64,000 bases of DNA. It comes from Tipula vernalis (lineage: Eukaryota > Arthropoda > Insecta > Diptera > Tipulidae). Where the stretch lies: the NCBI GenBank assembly GCA_958295665.1, contig OY282558.1, positions 49,545,389 to 49,609,388 of the forward strand. Direction: 5' to 3'. The notes under the pieces were generated by a model, which searched no databases, was not told the origin of the DNA, and saw nothing but the letters and a program-made list of their open reading frames with translations. Both the position numbers and the translations under genes were made by a program. Shown here piece after piece: positions 13,101 to 25,100 of the stretch. Each line of letters starts with the position of its first letter. Position 1 is the stretch's first letter.

Positions 13101-16100
13101 TCTTTTCGTTACTGTGTGCCGACAATGGGTTCACAAACAGTTTTCTATAAACCTATGGGATTGCAATATTTCTCTCATTACGAATTATTTTTGTTCTATT
13201 GAATTCCTTTTTTGCGATCTTTCTAAGCTTTTATAAGCTCTCGGTTCTATCAAGACACTTTTATTTGTATATCTCTGTTTAACAGAGCAGTGGTCTTTGT
13301 ACGGGGAATCTAATTGTATTCAATTGCTAGATCTAGGTCATGTCGTCGTTATATATCTTGTGTTAGCGTTCCTATCATTCTTTTGGGCACTCTGTAAGAT
13401 CGTATTGGCTTAGGCAACGTTTGCAACTTAAACATGCTTTGTCCTTTAATATGGCGGGAATACACTTTTGATTATTGTTTACTTTTTTTGTAGTTTAAAA
13501 AATCGTCTATTTTGAATACGAATACTTATTTGTGGAACCTAACTTATTCAAATAAGTATGCTGTCAGTCACCTCGACCACCTCATATATACGCCAAAGTT
13601 AAATTTTCATTTTGTATGTGTCATACCTTAGCACCTTAGACCAATTTTCACTCACAAAATCATAAGCAATTTATATTTTTTTGTAAGTAAGAGGTAGAAA
13701 ACAAGTCACCTTGTCAGGATAGGTTCCACAAATAAGTATTCGTTTCGAAAACAGCCTTTCCTCAAATGCACATATAATTTTAATTTAAATAACTCAGTGT
13801 AAAACTTGAACAATTGATTAGTTGCTGCTGCAGTAACAATTTATAAATTCAGTAATTTTTATCAAGCAATTTAAAAATAAAGTCGCCGTATTTCTTAGGC
13901 GTTTTCAATATAAAAATATATTGTTGCAATTTGTGGAACGGTGCACAGTGCGCTTGGCTTCACCATAACCTGTAACCTAATCTCAAAAAATGCAAAGGAT
14001 TTCTGTATGGAAATTACTAATGATACAAATGGACAAAAATTCCATAGATTTTTCTTATTTATTTCAAGAATCTGCAACTTCTTTCGTTTTGATAGTGGAA
14101 AGTTATTTTCAACGTACTTTTGTGTGCTGAATCCGAATCTAATGACAGAATTTCGCCGGAATTCATCCAGTTCAAAATTTGTTTCGTCGCTAAAGATGAC
14201 TTTGTTGAAAATATTTTAATTGCCCAATTAGCGAATCTTGTATGCCTTCAAACGAAGATTTTTGTGCAAAATTCTGAATAAAGTGGTTGGTCGAATGTGT
14301 AATTGCTGAGAACAATGACGAATTGATGTTTTTGGACTCTCCGTAACACTAGCATTTACAGCAGCAATATTTTCTTCTGAATAACCACTACTTGTTTTTT
14401 TTAATCCTTTAACGAACCAGTTTCCACAAATTTTGTAACAATTTTTCGATTGGTCACAATTGATGGACAATTTTCTCTTCTATATTCTGTACGAAATTTT
14501 CTTACAGCTTCAGAAATGTTTTTACTTGTCATCTGTCAAAAAATAACATATGGCACGCTAATGCCACAAAAAATTTAAATGGCGGCAAATTTAAAAATTA
14601 ACCTCAAATTGGAAGCCCTTTACAAGAAAACCAAAAACGTGCAATTTTTTGTTTAAAAAAACGAAAGTTTAATCTGATAACTGTATCTGCGAAAATCTTT
14701 AAATGTAAATTAGCCTGCAAGTGGTTTTGCTGGACAACTGCATATACATAATGAATGTAGTCATTATCCTTCCTCAGAAAATCTTCATTTGTAGCATGTC
14801 AAGCTGAACTTTTTAGAATATCAACTAGGATCCTCGGCTTTACTTTCTCAAAGACACAGCATACTACCACCAGAAGGAATCCAGAAGGAAAGAGTGCTCT
14901 CTAAAGCTAGCCTGTGCACACTAAAATCATGACCAGAAAAGCCTGACAAACTTAGCTGGAGATTAGGAAGCTAGTATTAGCACAATAGGACAATATTTCT
15001 GTAGTTTGTTATTTGCATTTTATTCTGTTAAATTTTAGTGAAGAAAGTTTACACCTACTCCCAAATTTAAATGAAATTTCTTAGTAGTTTAGCGCATAGT
15101 AAAAATGTATCTCAATCGCTAGAGCAATTAGTTTGTTAATAAATTTACCCATGCATAATATCATGTGTAAATTTGGCAAAAGAATCTGTGTTCACTTTTA
15201 GTCAGCCAAATGAATCTCTTACGTATAAAATTACGTAAAAATAAACAACATTTTTCTGTGAAAATATTTAATAATCTATTTTGCTCATATGCATATAGTG
15301 GCGCCTAAGCATTCAAATTTATTAAATTATTTGTCATCAAATTATATGTTTTGGGTATGTATGTGCCATAAATGTTAATTACACATGATTCACTTAACAT
15401 AACAACACATATATTTTAAACGCAATGTCTTGATTTCTTTATTACTGTCTTAATGTTGTTTATTTAGGAAAAATTGGTAAACAGTAGTTTATTTGCGGTT
15501 TTTACTAATCTGCCCCTAATTAGTACACCCAATATTCGCCCCACACACAAAAAAAACCACAATATTTTTTGCTTAGCCGCACAGACAAAATTTTAACGTT
15601 AATAGGAAGTGCAAAACAAATACAGATTGTATTTTGACATTCTTAAGAATACCACTCGTTCTACTTTTCTGTTTGGTGTTTTTTTTTACACTCGGCACAG
15701 ATAAACGCATATTCTATGTTTGTTTTTAAACGTATATGTATTTATTTGACGTATAATAAAAGATCATGTGCATAATTTCACGAGAAAAATGTTTGATTAA
15801 TTAAACGAAACCAAAAAAAAAAAAAAAAAAATTCATTGGCGCCTTTATAGAATCTCTATAAATGTGCAAATTAATGAATGTTGCATAAAATGTTGCATGC
15901 AACATTCGCATGATTCATTCAAAACAAATTGTTGATAATCGGGGGGGGGGGGGGGGGTTGATAACATAAATTATAAGGTAGATACACCAAAGTTGAAAAT
16001 GAAGGTTAATGACTGTTGGAAAATTGCATACAAATAGAGGGGGACAACAAAACAATGTAAATATAATGGCACTGAGAGTGACCGGATGCAGTTTTTTTTT

Positions 16101-19100
16101 TTCGTATATACAAAGATTGAATTCTTTGTTTCGCGTTTTTGTGTAAGTGGTTTGCTTTATTTAAATTCATCTAGTTGTATATAATTTGTTTTTATTGATA
16201 ACGGAGTATTTTATCAGTTAAACTAAAATGTGGAAAATTTTCTTCTTAAATAGATTATTGCAATTCGCGAACTATGTGTAATATTTGTACAAAAAAAAAA
16301 CAGCGACAAATATTTACTATTATCGTTGTTAATCGACGCTTTTGTTGTATTATATATAGTTTTCTTTATTATTATTGCTATTACTATTAAATTATTTCTT
16401 CTTTATATTTGTTAGGAAAGAATGTGGTTGTATAGCAACATTTTTAGCGAGTATAGAGTGTAATAGAGAAGCTAAAAACTTCACAATATAATTTGTATGT
16501 GTGATAAATACTTTCAGGCGCTTAAAACCTTTTGTTTGTTTACACCTTAGCTAGTTTATGATTCTTAATATTTATATTGGTTTGCGTAGATTAGATAAGA
16601 TATCACGACGAGTATTGTGGAAATGTGTCATTTGCGTTTTTTTTATGACGTTTAAAATTACACAATTTTATTGGAGTGTGCGCTTACGTAACTAAAGCAG
16701 TATTGTTTGTTTGATATTTGAGTCAAGTTGGCTTAAGGTGAATTGCAAATAAGGTACTTGACCGAATTTTCTGGTTACATGTTTATTTTTTTAATTATGT
16801 TTTAATGACGTGACGTGAGTTAGTTGTTATTTTTCTAAATGTTTGGAAAAAACCGACTTTGCCCATCAATTTCTTTAGTTGAGTTCAATGAGAAATAAAC
16901 TTGTTATTCTGACCCTTGAAGCTGTTTGTCTTGCGACACATGTTAAAAGTGGGTTCGTTTCTGTTTCAAGAATTTGTTCAGAAAGAGTAATTTGACCAAG
17001 TGCTTGGATAAACTCTTAGGCTTGACTAACAAGATTAGATCATTTAGAATCAGTAATAAACCTGAACAAAAAATCAAAAATAACGAAAACGTCTATTCAA
17101 TATTCTATATCGGCCAAACAGGTAGAAATGTTTCCTTAAGGTTTAAAGAACACCAATGATGAGTTTCAAAATTATGTTAAATGATATTATTTTGCTTAAA
17201 CCTTTCAGTTCCTCTGGTTTAAACCATTACCCGTATAAATTTGCAGTTTTGGTAGAACGATACTTCACGTAACGACGATTTTAGAGAAAAATGCTGAAAC
17301 TCGACAACTAGAGTTTGTTTCTCAGATGATACATTTTTCTGTGTTTCAACTTTTTTGCGGATGTCTTATGTCATTGAATGTACCTCGCCTATAATGTGAC
17401 TAAGCTACAAGTAGAATAATTCAACTTAAACTAATGTCACGTGTGACTTAGTGTAGCGTAGAATAATATCTGATGCAAGTTGTAATTTTGCAAGAATTCT
17501 AATACTTAAGCAATCATTTTTTAGCTTAAACTAAATTGGAATGATCAGTAATAGACAGGATTATTAAGCTAAGCCTCACTTTTGGCAATTTTTGACAATG
17601 TTTTTGCACATTTTTAACATTTAGTGACAATTTTTGTACAAAGCTTTAAGAAAATGAACTGACCAACCTTGATTTCAAATTAATATTGGATTATCACATG
17701 GTGAAAGAAAGCTGGCTACATATCTCTTATAAATAATGGAAATGACGGTTATCTGATACCTAAAACAATTTTTGTAGAACAATCTCGAAAAATCCAAAAA
17801 TTATGTTGAAAATCATAAATAGGTAATATCGAAAATCTTAATAATTTCGACTATTTTGATACCAAGGTAGTCGAACGTTAAGCATACCCGCAAATCAAGC
17901 CAGAATAACCCAAATAAACTGGACTTTCGAGAATCCCCTGTCTCTATCTCAACCCTATTCGCAACTCAACCCGTGCAAAGCTTAAATAATATCGAGATTC
18001 TCAAATAAACGTATTTCACATAATTAACCGCATTTCAAGATACCAAGTGATCTGGATCAGATCAAAGTTTACATTGAAAACAACAACAAAGATCTGACCC
18101 CATTCTACTACTTCACTTGCTGTGGAATTAAAGTTTTAGTGATTAAGAATTTGACTAAGATTTCTAGTTCTTCAGTGAAATATTTTATTGGTACGATTAA
18201 CACTTTTACGGTTTTAACATTTTTTAACTTGTGACACTTTACACTTTATGCCATTTTTATACCACGTTTTGACACTTTTTTTACCGCTTACTTTAGATTT
18301 AGACCACTTCTAAGTATTTTTTTGCTTTTTGACACTTTTTACAAGTTATGCCACACTTTTTTCTCTTTAGTACACTTTTTATGCGGCTTGCTTGATTTAG
18401 AGCATTTCAGCCTTACGCATTTTTACACTTTCAACGCATATTTAAATATAGTGTAATTTTTCACTGCTTGCAATACTTTGGCACTTTAAACTTTAAAGTT
18501 TTCGACTTAAACTAACTTTATATCTTAGCGTCATCAAACACTTCGAACGTATACTACTTTTGGTGATTTTACAACTTGGAAATTTTTAAACCATTAACAC
18601 TTTATTACATTTTTTGCACTTTACACTTTTTACACCGCTTACAGACTGACAATATTTCCACTAATCGGTTTATATTTGTTTGACACCTTACACATTTTCA
18701 AATTTTTCAACATATTTTGACACTTTTTTGATTTATATCATATGTTTGTAGCCATTGATGAGTTTAACGACATTTTACGAATAACACAATTATTGATATC
18801 CGGAATTCTATTCCCTTCCTCAATTGAAACAAAATTACGTACCGTATTGTTTTGGTTCATCGATCATTGTTAATTAAAAATATAAAACCATAAATGTAGC
18901 CCGCATTCAAACGTTTTAGATTCCCCTCTATTTCTTATATCTGAGTTTATATAGAATGAATTTAAAATACAATATATTTGTATGTATACATACAACACCA
19001 CAGACCAAAACTGGATGTATGCGTTAAATGAGTTTGATTACTTATTTTTTTTTTAGTCATTTAAAAATAATTTGCGGAGAAGGTCGCGAATTTTGTATTA

Positions 19101-22100
19101 TACGCGATTTTTATTTTATTTTATTATTTTTTGGGTGAATACAAAAAAAAGTGTTTTCTTTTTTTTTTTACTATATGAAAAGTGAAAATTTGTTGTGGAA
19201 ATTTTTTTTTTGTGTACTTGATTGATTGATTTGATTATTGTAGAAAATTAAATTAAAAATTTGAAAATATTTTATTAAAAAATAAATAAAAGTGTTTGTG
19301 GTTTTTATATTTATACTGTGTGTGTGTGTGTGTTTGTATGTTTACAATATTTAGTGAAAAGTGGAAAATTTTTTGTAAAATTGTAAATAATTTTCGCCAG
19401 AATTTTATAATAAAACAAAAACGAAATTTTTGTTTATTAAATAGAAGAGAATTTAAATAAAATACAAAATAAATTTATGACGGATATGTCAAAATCAAAC
19501 CAACTGTTTGAGTTTATATTTTTGGATAACACACAGTAAAAAAAAGAAAACGTTGCTTGATAAACATGTAAATAAAAACCCGAATTGATGATAACAAAAA
19601 TGTTGTATATGTTTATAAGACGTAAATGTTTAAGTAAATAATCATCCCTTTATAATATATACACAGTCATTAATTAATAATTTGAGTCATGAATGAATAA
19701 ATAAATAATGTATCCAATTTAATTTTGGTTTAGATTGTGAAGAAGTGCAATTGTTGTCTTGTGTGTGTATATTATTCAATTTAATCTGTTCAATTTTCTG
19801 TATATGTCGATTATCATCGTCTTATTTATTCATAAGAATAAATTAAATTTGATGATGGTGTCATTACTGCGCTATTATTGTTGTTTGGTTTGTTTGTTTG
19901 TTTGTTTGTTGTAGTTTGTAAGAAAACTGGTCGTCTTATTATTATTATTATTTTTTTAATATACTACAAGTTGTTTTGCATATTATTATTATTATTATTG
20001 TAACATACCACACAAACATATAAAATATATAGAAAATGACGTCAGATCTCGTCGCACCAGCTTCACTGTGTTATAAAACATCTTGTTTATAGTTAAAATA
20101 ATATTTCATTGGGATATACGCTATCGAAAGGCAAATGATTTCATCGAAAATATAAAAGTGTTTTTGCAATTATTAAAAATTCAAGCATTCACTGTATAAT
20201 GTGCTGAAGTAATCAATTTAAATTTAGTGGTTCGTGTAATTTGTCTATTATTACCAATAAATATTTTTAAATTGCCAAGGAATATTCAAATCTCTTGCAA
20301 AAAGCAAAAAAAAAATATTATGATTGATGAACATAATGTTGTGTATCTCATTGGCACCCTCAATATTATTAAAATCATGAAACTTAAATTTTTTAACCGG
20401 TTTCCGTTAGCCAACAACTCCGATAAATGAATTCTAAGTACTGATAAGAACTGGATATAGTAAATATGTTGTACAGTAGTTCCTGGTAAGATATGTAGAG
20501 AATATTGAACACAATTTGTTTTTCAAATCTCCCAGCTTCCAGCATGTGATGAATTTTTATTTTTTTTTTAAATGTTAAAGTTTATTATTGCGATAGGACC
20601 ACGATTAGGTGAAAGTAATAAATTAAGCGATTTTGTAAGGAATCGTCTATTATAATAAAATGATTGCCTAATTTTAGAAACTTGAGTCAATTTAACGCTT
20701 TCTGTTCTATAAAATTAGTTATTATTTATAGTGGTTTTTAGTAACCTCTTGAAACATAATTATTTTAGTATGTTGAATTAGTTTTATGTGAGAAATGTTT
20801 TTAATTGATCATTGATAAAAAAAATATTTGATACATGTGGGAATTAAATGCATTTTATAACATATAATTGTTAACATGTAGACGGTAGCATGTCTAGTAT
20901 GTGTTGCGTGATCCAATTAGAGGTGTGTCGTTTGGCTCCCTATCTTGTCGTTCTGTGTCCTAAAAAAAACCTTTTATTTTATATTGAATTGGTTAGGGTT
21001 GATTACTTTACGGTTAGTATTTTTAAGGTTCGTTTAACTCATATTTAATTGGTCCATCAAAATCAACTCTAATATATTCGGAATTATTTTGATGTTTCTG
21101 AAAATTTGATTAGTATTTTGTTTTAAGTTCTGACTAAGTTTCTGCCAAAAATTTCCAACATCACTGCGTAATCAAGCCCAACTCCCAATTTTTGTTTCAA
21201 TAAAACAATTTAAATTAAATTATTTTGAGGTTAATTGGAATTGAGCTTGATTTATATCTGATATTTTTGTTTAATTCTATTTAACTTGTATTGTACCGTA
21301 AGTTAATTGATTTCAAGATTGTAACCCGTAATATCGAAGCCTTTTTTGTCTAGACTTTCCATGTCTCGTTTCACACTGAGATCACAAAAACGAGATCAAT
21401 TAGGCATCATCATATTGGATGTCTACTTAAAAATGGAAAGAAAAATTCGATCAACAAGAATTCTTATTCTCGAGGTCATTATATCGTCATTAAGAATAAT
21501 AATAATGATTAGTACGAACTTGCTGTATTTTTCATGGCAGCTCAAGCATAACAGTTGAATTACGCTCTCTTTTCGGTCGCTCAGAAAATTTTGATTTAAA
21601 GTCGTAATTTATGCACTGGAGGGAATTAAATTTACCTTACATGTAAAATTTTTTAACTTCAGAACTGAACCAAAATCCTTTCTGTTCTTACATTTTAACC
21701 GCCTTATTCTATTCTTACCGCCAACTCTTAGGCAAATTACATTTTTCGATTTATTTTGTGCTCTGGCTAAATTTTTGACGCTGCGTTCGATTTTTTCCAT
21801 TTTTTTAAGACCACTGACATCGACTGACACTTATTTTTCGAAGTATACACTTTTGTAGTACTAAATGGTTTTTATGAGTAACGCCATCTTCAAGTTGAGA
21901 TGCCCCAGTTCGATCGCACACTTTCATCTTATCAAAATCAAAAATGTTAAATTATGTACGCTGCAGGTAAAGTTAATCTTTCTCTGACGTTCAAAAATTG
22001 TGCACTTGATCGCGTTACATGTAAATTTATTTAAATTACTGATTTCAACTGAATATAATATGTAAATGAATTGAGTTCAAATGAATAAAATTTAAAATTA

Positions 22101-25100
22101 AAATTCAATAAGGTTTTATTAGTTTTCGCACCCACGATCGCATGATCGCACGCGACCTTGATTGATAATATTAAATAATTGTTGAATCGATCGATCTGCA
22201 TGATTAAAAAATCGCTTATAAATTATTGCACGATCGCGATTAATTTTGAACTCAAATTCGATGTTACGCAATATTATTATAAGTCGATCGTACAACTTAA
22301 TGCATTTATAGATTACTAGACTACGTTATTTAAAGTCATTATTTGCTATTGATTTTAATACCCGATCGCAAGGTCGTCAATGAGAAAAGTAATTAACTTG
22401 TGATCGTGCTATTTATTTTTAAGCATTTTAAAAGATTAATTTAAAGGACAGAAAGTATGTCTGTTTGTTGTGAAAGTAATAGCGTCGAGATCCCTCTGTA
22501 CATAAAACTTTATTTTGTAACAGCGATCGTACTAGATAATGAATTTATTGAGATTATTGTATTACGGGTAAATTCATATTTGTTGATCACACGATTAACT
22601 GATTACTAGATGGATACTGATCTGTTTTATGGCAGATAAATATGCCTAAAATTCGTAAAAATTTAATATTAATATTTTCTAGGCGAGACACAGCCAGATG
22701 TGTTTTTTTCGATCTTTTCAATAATCTCATCTTTCAAAGAATTTTAATAATCACCGTATATAAGTAACATGTAAAATAATCGCGTTTCGCAAATCAATCA
22801 TGTGAGAATGATGTAATGCCACGGCGATTATGTAACATACATTAGAATTCTAATTGCTATTGTTTTTTTTTTTTGTGTATTTAAAATTGTGAGTGTAAAT
22901 CTTAATTGAAGGCTATATATCAACCTACATAACCTTTTTGTAAGAATTAAACGAGAGGGCCATTAGTCTGAGCACACAGCACCTTTTTATTATTCGGTGT
23001 ACATGCATAATTTTAATATTGCAAAAAAATAAAATCAAAAATAATTTATACAATGAATGATGTGTCAATCAAAAGTGTATCGGCCGGGCGCGATTTACAC
23101 CGGAAATATAAAGAAGTCAGTAGTCATTGGGAATAATCCAAGAATGATGATAAAACGATAACAACACAGAAAAAAAAAACATTTATTTATTCAAGACAGG
23201 CTTACAGATGGTGTTATTTTGTTTATCAAATCGCAAAGGAAGCTTTATCATTTCTTAAAAAGGAAACTTAAAATAAATAATACGATATCATTGTAATGTG
23301 ATTTGTGCATCCCCCTAATTTGCTTGAGTCATATGGGTAAAAAATTAAAGCATTTTTTTGTTACCCGGAATATGTGTTTTGTATGTATCGTGTCGCGAGC
23401 ACGTGTTCATAGATAAATTAACTGACAAATTGTATATACATAAGAACAAAAATAACATCAGATGTTGACACATTCAAATTGGCAGAAAATGTGCGGTGTT
23501 TGCACAAAACTATTTTCGAATCCTCTTCTCTTATTTTAAATTAAGAAAAATTCGCAAATAAGAAATTTTATGTATGCAAATATTTCTGCGGTCGTTTGTT
23601 TCCATTTATAGATTTTAGCGATGTTAATTCCGCTTATGGTGAATTAGTGTAACACAATTTTTTATTGGTACGGTCAATATAATTTGAGTTTATGTTACAT
23701 CATTATAATAATGTGCTTGCTGTTACATACAGAGGTTAAACGGATCAAGTTTTAATTTACGATCGATTTTTATTAGGTATTCAATCAATGTTATTCACAT
23801 CAATTGAGAAATTTGAAAAAATTTCTCGACTTTGCTTCATATAAGTAAATACTAAATTAACTTAATTGATGTCGTTTGTATAAGCGATTACAATGTCTTA
23901 ATTAAAATAAAAACCGCGAACTTTAAATTTTTTTTAATTAAAATTTTACAACCGATTGACGCCTATCGATAACGAACAAACAAAACTGAAATATATTAAA
24001 TTTTCAACGGTCGCGTAACGATACTCCATTCAGGGCACACATTCCAACAGTCTAATGCTTTATATTCAACATATGTTCAAAACTCGCGTTAGAATATGTC
24101 GAACGTATATAATTTTTATATATCATATCTGTGTGTATACATTTTTTTTTTATTTTGTTAAAGAATGATTAATCAGACACATAGAGCATATAGAAAATTG
24201 CATTTGATTCAATCGGAAAATATGTAGTACGCCAAGCCTAACGTCGGTTAACAGTTTTTTTTTTTTTAGGTCAGATTTTTTCATTTTCTGCTTAATTGAT
24301 TCTAATGACTTTATAGCAAAAATTCCATTTACATATGAGATACAGCTTGCAACACAATGCAACAATATAGAATTGTGACTAAACAGCGCGCACATGTCTG
24401 GCTACTGTTTATCTACTAAACAGATGCACGCTATCGTGGTATGATATAGTCACATGCCATTACACTAAGCGGAAATAATTTTTAACGACCCGATTTAAAA
24501 TTAAAATTATTGGTGGTGTGATGGTCGCGCAGACACTAGCATGTTAAATGACAATAGCTTTGTTATTGTCGTCGGGTGTATTTTAATTTTTTTGGGACAG
24601 ACTAAATTGAATCATAAAATATTTAATTAGCGTTTTTTTAATGTGAGAATAAAATGGCAGTCACATCAACAAAATAAATCGATTAGCATTAATTTGCAAT
24701 GTGGAATAAGTTTTGATTGAAACACGTAAAGTTATTTGAATGTGTAAACAGGAAATGTTTTTTTTTTAATTCAGAGCATGTCAGTACATATTACAGGATT
24801 GCAAAGGTGATGGATGGATGGTGCGGTGCGATCGCAAACACAAAACCATAAAAACTTCGGATCATCGGGGTTCCCAGTTTTCAACCCCTGCATTTTAAAT
24901 CGCGGAATTTATTTGATCTTTTAAATTGTAATATGTAGATTTAACAATTTTCGCGTATTATTTGAAGTTGCATTTTAATGAGCAAACTATACAACATTAA
25001 TTGTCTTTTATGCAAATATACATTAATTATACGTATTTAACATGCTACACACACATCGCGGTTTCTGTTTTGCCGCGAAATGAACTAAATATTTTCTTGG

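Noticed and set aside
15941..15957. Run of 17 G as a possible quadruplex
   Set aside because: A single uninterrupted homopolymer; its length may be a sequencing artefact, and no other G tracts surround it.
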